Assembly (NCBI GenBank): GCA_039654915.1
Contig: CM077596.1
Location: forward strand, 46,002,501 to 46,066,500
Source: Aquilaria yunnanensis
Taxonomy: Eukaryota > Streptophyta > Magnoliopsida > Malvales > Thymelaeaceae
Length of the DNA: 64,000 nucleotides
Reading direction: 5' to 3'
Positions 58,035 through 64,000 of this stretch are shown here, one piece after another; position 1 is the first letter of the stretch, and each line of letters opens with the position of its first letter. The notes beneath the pieces were generated by a model. The model made no database searches, was not told the origin of the DNA, and was given only the letters and a program-made list of their open reading frames with translations. A program made the translations under genes and the position numbers.

Positions 58035-59050
58035 GTTATTCTGTTCGGTTAATTATTTTACATACACAGCCTGTTCAGTTCATGCAATATGTTTCGGGTT
58101 GAGTTTGAATTCAAGATTTTGTCCTACAAAATGACTAAAATAACTGGAGTTACTTATCTATTTGTTTGGAGGGGCGAGGAGGTTTTATCTTGCCTTAGGC
58201 ATAGGAAGGGAGCCTGCAATAAATTGAAACTTTGTCGAGTCAGACTAAGTTGCTTGTGAATTGAGCCAAACAAAGTATTACAGTATAAAATTTCAATAAC
58301 ATATTGTAAATGGTAGGTTATTTAGCCAAACAGAAAACCAAACAAACAGCAAAAACAAAAGACACACAAATAGAAGGGAAAACCAACCAAGGCGATCAGC
58401 GGCATGAAAACATAAAACAAAATTTTCTAGGCAAACTATTAAATGGTGACCTAAATATAAGCATTCAAATAAAATTTGATTCTGTTGGACATGTACCACT
58501 AGGCCCTATCATGTATAAGCAAGAAAATTACCTTTCTAGCAGATGACCACCTATTCTTGCATTAGTCACCTGAAATCAAAACAAATCAAAATCGTAATTA
58601 TGGTATAAAACAAAAAGTTTTATGATGACTATTGTAAAGGATGTCTTTTTCATTTGTAGGTTAAACAATAGAAACAATAGAACAATAGAACAATTAAAAA
58701 CTAATCTTATCAACAACAAAAATTTTTATGATGACTATTGTCACTTAGTTCCTAACTTTTCTGGCTAATTTGGTAGGACAAGTTATGGCCAAAAGGGTAA
58801 AACTTGCAAGATCTACATGTAGCTTACAGTAAATGATGACAATACTAGTGGTCCAAAGGTTTTCAATTTCCCAAAAATACACACCAATTACCATAGACAA
58901 ACAATAGATACAATCCAGAAATGCCATTGCTATTAGCCCTCCACTATTCAATATGCGAAAATGCTTGAAAACTGCAGAATGAGTTGTAAGATATGAAACA
59001 TAGAAGAAAGAGAATTGTATGGAAGGGCCAAAATAATTCAAACGAAGGTA
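58035..59050. other. Non-coding part of unit 4
   Basis: Equivalent of 7944-8950. No gene seen. Confidence 0.5.
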
Positions 59051-60149
59051 AGAAACGTAACCTATAGAGCAGTAAAGCAAAAAGAAGCTGCCAGAATGTC
59101 AAGTTTGGGGGCATTTGATAACTGGCCAGTGCTTATTAGTATGTTGTCTGCGATGTGAAAAAAAAATTAAGCCAAAAAAATAGTATGATGATGATTATTA
59201 TCAATATAACTGATCACATAATTACTGGTATTAACTTCATCACCGCCAATGTAAAGGAGATGAACCAAGAAAATTTCCCTATTATCTGTAAAAGAAAAAT
59301 GTTGTTAGTGTATCTTCAAAACATCAAACCAAGATCATATTAATAATTGCTTAATCGAATAAACATGTCATCGTATGCAAAATTTTGAAGACAGCTAAGC
59401 TTGACATGGAGCAGGAGAAGGTGAAAATTAGACAGACAACTTGAATGGTGAAAATTATGCAAGCCAAATTAGAAAAAGAGGAAATTTAAGAAGAATAGAA
59501 CAAACAAATATATGAACCAGTTTGTTATTCAAAACGTTTGTTATTCATCCATAAAATGACTACCAAGACATGGCTAACCAAATTTACCCACAAGCCACCC
59601 CAGATGAACAAAAAATCCTTCCAAAAGGTAAAAATAAAAAGAAAGATAACAGTATGCATAGAAACATAACCTATAGAGCAGTAAAGCAAAAAGAAGCTGC
59701 CAAAATGTCAAGTTTGGGGGCATGTGATAACTAGCCAATACTTATTAGTATGTTGTTTGTGATGTGAAAAAAAAAATTAAGCCAAAAAAATAGTGTGAAG
59801 ATGATTATTATCAATATAACTGACCATATAATTACTTGTATTAACTTCATCACCGCCAATGTAAATGAGATGAACCAGAAAAATTTCCCTATTATTTGTA
59901 AAAGAAAAATGTTGTTAGTGTATCTTCAAAACATCAAACCAAGATCATATTATTAATTGCTTAATCAAATAAACATGTCATCGTATGCAAAATTTTGAAG
60001 ACAGCTAAGCCTGACATGGAGTAGGAGAAGGTGAGAATTAAACAGACAACTTGAATGGTGAAAATTATGCAAGCCAAATTAGAAAAAGATGAAATTCAAG
60101 AGGAATAGAACAAACAAATATATGAACCAGATTGTTATTCAAAACGTTT
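59051..60149 (+). repeat. Local step duplication with 120-bp extra segment, unit 4
   Basis: The sequence 59051-59539 recurs at 59660-60149 (AGAAAC.TAACCTATAGAGC ... TGTTATTCAAAACGTTT) with scattered differences. Between the copies lies 120 bp (59540-59659) not found in units 1-3. The two copies differ more from each other than the second half of this unit differs from its sister units. Confidence 0.8.
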
Positions 60150-60291
60150 ATTATGCCGTGCGAAGGGAAAGGAGGACCTGGACTTGGTTGTTTTTTATTG
60201 GGCTTATGAGCTAGGCACTTGGCAGACACAACAGTGAACAGGCCACAAACAGGGCCCAAACGCCTCTTCCTTAATTTCACATAACTTTTGA

Positions 60292-60466
60292 AAATTATAA
60301 ACCATGATTTTGTGATTAAGTTGAGTAATGTATAAAATGGATATTATAATTAATGATATGAAATTTTGATACTAATTCTGTAATAAACCTAATTAATTTA
60401 ATTAATTTAATCCGGGTCATAAAATTTTAGTACTGATTGTAGATGATTTTATCCAATATTTCTTTA
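60292..60466 (+). repeat. 175-bp direct repeat, left copy, unit 4
   Basis: Copy of 9585-9759. The right partner would lie outside the window. The solo LTR target site begins 3 bp after its end. Confidence 0.88.
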
Positions 60467-60473
60467 CTATAAA

Positions 60474-62998
60474 TGTCGCGGAACGGGGCCCCAGTGCCCC
60501 ATAATCTTGTAGGCTCTCAGGGATTATGAATCCCTCTAAGTTACTATTGGCTAACTATTACTCGTCAATATAAATTTAAACAATTTATATGCAACTAGAT
60601 TCTTAGCCTACTTAGTTCAAGAGATATGCATGCTTTTGCCCTGGCAATGCAAAAGAATAAATAGATTGTTGGTTAAAAACGTTGCTCGAGCATTTCTTTT
60701 AAAACATACTTAAAACGTGCCAAGACATTGAAATACTAGTTACTTTGACTACAAGTAATAGTTTGTGCATACAATATACTTCTAGCATGCACCCAAAAGT
60801 AACAAGATGGATTTACATCACAATGTATCCTATTAGAGGCAACTTTCTTAGTACACAAGGTACTATATACAAGAGACAAAAACTAACTAACTAAGATCAT
60901 TTACTTGAGCCCCACCTTGAGCTATCCAAGCTCCAAGTGCAAGCCCTTCCTTAACTCTTGTTCTTGTGCACTCTTAGCCTCTACACTGTAAAGGCACAAC
61001 TTGGTTAGCACATAACTTACACCACAAGTAACCTAGAATCACAAGGATTCTCAAGAAAAGTACCTGCAAAATAGAAAGCTTAGGCCTCAGCTGTCAACTA
61101 GTGACTAGGCCTGGAGTTAGAACCTGCACAATAAACTTAAGGGAGTGAGCACTTAAAAGTACTCAGTAAGGGTCCCTTGAATACCTACAAGAAGATAGCA
61201 GCAACCAAGATGCAACCACGGCAAACAAGCAACCAACAAGTGAATCAACCAACAAGCAACTCAAACAACTAACAAACATATATAAGATATGCAATGCATG
61301 AATGTATGATATGAAATGTACATAACACTTGCACTTGGGACTTTCTGCACTTTAGGTGCCATAAAACTTGCCGTGAGCTCAAACGGCGGAGGTACTTGAG
61401 ATACTGGCCCTCGTATCCCGGGTACTTTACCTCCCTTAAGTCCCACCTACGGGTTCTAGAGTAGGTCGTCACCCCTCTCAAAATTACCCGCCTTTACCCT
61501 TAACTTATTGCGCAAGGTAGCCATCCTATGTGGTTTAACTAGCCAAACCCTTAAGGTTTAACTTAGAGCATTCATTGTGGCTTACTTACCAAACCAAATG
61601 GTTCGGTCGGGATCGACTTAGGTTTTTCTCTTCATTGACCATAGGTAAATGACTTTCTACTCAGGCAACAAAGAGTCTAAAAACCCACTTAATCCCCTTA
61701 GTGCTCATTTAGAAGCTTAAGCACTTTGATTCTCTTAGCCATCAATTCATACTCTTTCTTAACCACACAACTTAACTACCACTTAAATAATGCATAATTC
61801 CCAGCTTAGGAACGAGTTCTAGACCCAACCGAGGCTACGGAATGTCTTAACTTAGCCTAGGGATGAAAACCGAGAGTTTGAGACACTCTTAGGATGCCTG
61901 GAGCTTGCGGGCAAAATGCCGTGTCGGCGCCATTGGCGACGCGTCGCCAAAGGCATCAGTGTTCGGAGAAATTTTTCGTTTCTCAGCGACGCGTCGCCAA
62001 TATGGCGTCGACACTGGCGATGCGTCGCCAACGCTTTCCAGTGTTGAGCGACAGCGTGCGACCTTGCACGAAAACTGCTCAAACTTTCTCATCCCAAACT
62101 CAAATCACTTGGGTCTTGTTTCTAAATCATTCCCACACAAAAGACTACATTCCTATGCATTATTTGAGCTTAATTAACTTGAACCCTTACCTCAATTTAG
62201 CTACAAAGCAAGAATTGGAACACAAGCCACCTTAGCTCAACCAAGCTCCCTTTGAGTTCCACACCTAAAACCATTGTGATATGGCACCAAATACTTCAAA
62301 CCAAGACCATTTCTAGCTATGGAAACAACTTAAAACCAACCTAAAAGAACCCAAGAAGCTTACCCACGAAATTTGAGTCCACCAAGCATCAAAGAGCAAA
62401 TTGGAGCTAGAACACCAACAAAGAAGCTTGAGGATTCCTACCAACACCTTGGGCCTCCTCAAATTGATGAAGAATTGCAGAGAATTGGAGCTTTGGGCTA
62501 CTAATTTGGTGAAGGGAAAGGAGCTACGAAAATGGAGTTGAACAAAATGACTAAGGGAAGAAGAAGACTTAACAAACTTATACTATCTTTCCCCTTCCTT
62601 AGCAACTTCTCCTTCTTTTGCTCTTTAGCCCACAAACTCTCAAATGCTTTAATTTGGTCACTAACTCTCACTCAACACTCACTTTCCTTTGCTCTAAAGG
62701 ATGCTAAAAAGCTTCTCACACTTGATTTTCTTGGACACTTAAGCCACTTAAATTCTAAATGGCCTAAATGAACACTTAGTGCCACAATTACTCAAAACCT
62801 TCAAAGATGGTTCTAATAGCTAGGATAACTAATGGTCTTGATTTAACTATGCCAAATCACACTTGGGAACTCACTTACTTAATTAAGCTTACCTTTCTTG
62901 CTTAACAAGGTGCTAACATGAGGTACTTAATTTAATGAAACACTTAAACAAAGTAAAATAAATACTTACTTGATTAGTCAACTAGGAGAGCCGTCGCA
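60474..62998 (-). mobile_element. Solo LTR of about 2.5 kb in unit 4, probably Ty3/gypsy type
   Basis: A 2525-bp insertion with TGTCGCGG on the left, CCGTCGCA on the right, and a perfect 5-bp target duplication ATAAA (60469-60473 and 62999-63003). The other units have the empty site (for example 9757-9770). No internal domain, primer-binding site or second LTR is present, so a solo LTR left by recombination is the simplest reading. On the minus strand it would begin TGCGACGG and end CCGCGACA, a style I associate with plant gypsy LTRs; the orientation is uncertain. It contains three copies of a GGCGACGCGTCGCC-like palindrome. The 79-codon frame at 62532 has no recognisable domain. Confidence 0.75.
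61935..62029. repeat. Palindromic GCGACGCGTCGC motifs in the solo LTR
   Basis: GGCGACGCGTCGCC (61935-61948, perfect 14-bp palindrome), GCGACGCGTCGC (61986-61997) and GGCGATGCGTCGCC (62016-62029, one change). They stand out as CpG-rich islands in an AT-rich setting. Confidence 0.8.
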
Positions 62999-63003
62999 AT
63001 AAA

Positions 63004-63695
63004 TCTATGAACAAGTGCTGTACCTTACTCCTATATGCAAATTATCAAAGGAGGTAGAAAGGGGTTGGTTTAACACACTCAGAAGGTTAGTATCTAATGC
63101 TATTATCTAATCCAGTTTTGTTAAGTTCCCCATTATCTAATAAAGTTTGTGTTCGAAATTTAGTTACTTTCATGTGTGAATGATTACTTATTGTACAACA
63201 GAGAATAACCCTTTGATTTGGAAATGCAATGGGCAATGTAGAAACAAATTTAAAAAGGTAGAAAGAGTTGTTACCATTTGATCATAGTAGTCAACCATGT
63301 TGGCTATAAAAAATCTACTCTTTAGTTGGATCCCCATCTAAAAGTACAAGGCACAAATAATAATTAATTATATGTGAATTGTAATCAACTTAATTAATAT
63401 TTTTAACTATATGGTTTGTGTTATTAGCTACAGTGGACAAAAAATACAAAGAAAGTAAAGTCATTAACTTACATGCATAGAAATATTTATCTGACCTTAG
63501 TGCATTGGCCCCCTCCAATAGTGGTCTCGGTGAGTAACATGAAAACCTACATATATGTAAATGAAATTACTCAGACACTTAGCTTTAGAACAGCAAAGTA
63601 CATTTAGGTGGACAATATAAGAAGAGTTATAAGAAGATAAAACAATATATTGACAATGTATGATAACGTACGTAGAATAAGCATAATCATCATAC
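63004..63695. other. Non-coding part of unit 4
   Basis: Resumes at the equivalent of 9762 after the solo LTR; includes the degenerate minus-strand exon at about 63475-63520. Nothing else seen. Confidence 0.4.
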
Positions 63696-63847
63696 TAGTA
63701 AATTGTTCGCGAACAGATTTAAATGACAAACAATGCTTTTGACTAACATCGCATTTAGGCTACTGGAAAGTATGGTAAGAGCTTTTCGTATGCTTGACAG
63801 GATGATCCTTTCTCTTGAACTGTCTGAAGCATGCCGAACATTTATGC
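63696..63847 (-). pseudogene. Captured C2H2 zinc-finger exon, unit 4
   Basis: As 10458-10609, with HPVKHT in place of HPVEHT and HK changed near the acceptor. The shared TAG is present. Confidence 0.6.
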
Positions 63848-64000
63848 CTAAAACAGAAAATTTCATAATTAATAAAATAAAAATCAACTTTCAAGCATGC
63901 ATAAAAAGCTATATACCCATCCAAGAACTAGGGAGTGTTGAAAAAATAAAAACAAAAGGACAGAAGCAGACAGTAAACAGGAAAGCGAATATGAGAAAAT

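Larger units (their letters stand above)
5652..64000 (+). repeat. Tandem array of Helitron-derived units
   Basis: At least three full head-to-tail units and a partial fourth, all in the same orientation. The shared phrase CATAAGGGTA marks unit starts at 5681, 22696, 39269 and 55772, giving lengths of 17015, 16573 and 16503 bp. The differences come from a few large indels: a 1503-bp insertion and about 2.2-kb deletion in unit 2, deletions of about 0.25 kb in unit 1 and of 0.3 and 0.8 kb in unit 3, and a 490-bp segment kept only in unit 3. Elsewhere the units are close to identical by eye. The right end of the array lies outside the window. Confidence 0.93.
55772..64000 (+). repeat. Array unit 4 (cut by window edge)
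   Basis: The first 8.2 kb of a fourth unit. It has a local 610-bp step duplication (59051-60149) and a 2525-bp solo LTR (60474-62998). RepHel and the RPA-like gene would lie beyond the window. Confidence 0.9.

Overview
The window is nuclear DNA of a flowering plant, most likely a eudicot. It is AT-rich, its coding pieces are split by short GT..AG introns, and it holds plant-type transposons: a Helitron with RPA-like and PIF1-type genes, a TRIM, LTR retroelement remnants and a Mutator-like element. It also carries a plant B3-type domain and TATA boxes upstream of several captured pieces. I see no tRNA, rRNA, CRISPR array or prokaryotic gene, and no ordinary single-copy host gene that is clearly intact.

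Layout. Positions 1-5651 are the left flank: a miniature TRIM retroelement (173-639), a solo LTR of about 1.4 kb (854-2263), a GA microsatellite, a short diverged copy of the promoter of the array's B3 gene (3563-3705) and an unassigned open stretch near 4.1-4.5 kb. From 5652 to the right edge, everything is a head-to-tail array of a large Helitron-derived unit of 16.5-17.0 kb. Units 1, 2 and 3 start at 5681, 22696 and 39269; unit 4 starts at 55772 and runs off the window. A Helitron-type 5' end (A|TC...) is seen only once, at 5652. The 3' end (hairpin plus CTAG|T) occurs in every complete unit, ending at 21029, 37607 and 54106.

Each unit reads left to right: 3' tail of a B3-domain gene; a promoter with a tandem duplication and a 27-bp inverted repeat; a small two-exon coiled-coil ORF; a TATA-driven exon resembling a transit peptide; a 175-bp direct repeat; a minus-strand fragment of a C2H2 zinc-finger gene; the second 175-bp repeat; a small 73-codon ORF; the Helitron Rep/helicase gene (RepHel); an RPA-like single-strand-binding gene; the Helitron 3' end; and 1.7 kb with the promoter and 5' part of the B3 gene, which runs straight into the next unit.

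RepHel nicks and joins DNA through its HUH/Y2 Rep domain and unwinds it through its PIF1-type helicase; the RPA-like protein would coat the displaced strand. All three RepHel copies are pseudogenes, but they are broken at different places. Unit 1 has a damaged HUH, Y2 and Walker B but an intact Walker A. Unit 3 has intact HUH, Y2 and Walker B but a damaged Walker A, and its helicase is fused in frame to the RPA-like gene. Unit 2 has lost 2.2 kb from the middle. Units 1 and 3 share two stops, so the array was probably amplified from a copy that was already defective. After amplification a 1.5-kb Mutator-like element landed in unit 2 (9-bp target duplication) and a 2.5-kb solo LTR landed in unit 4 (5-bp target duplication); sister units show both empty sites.
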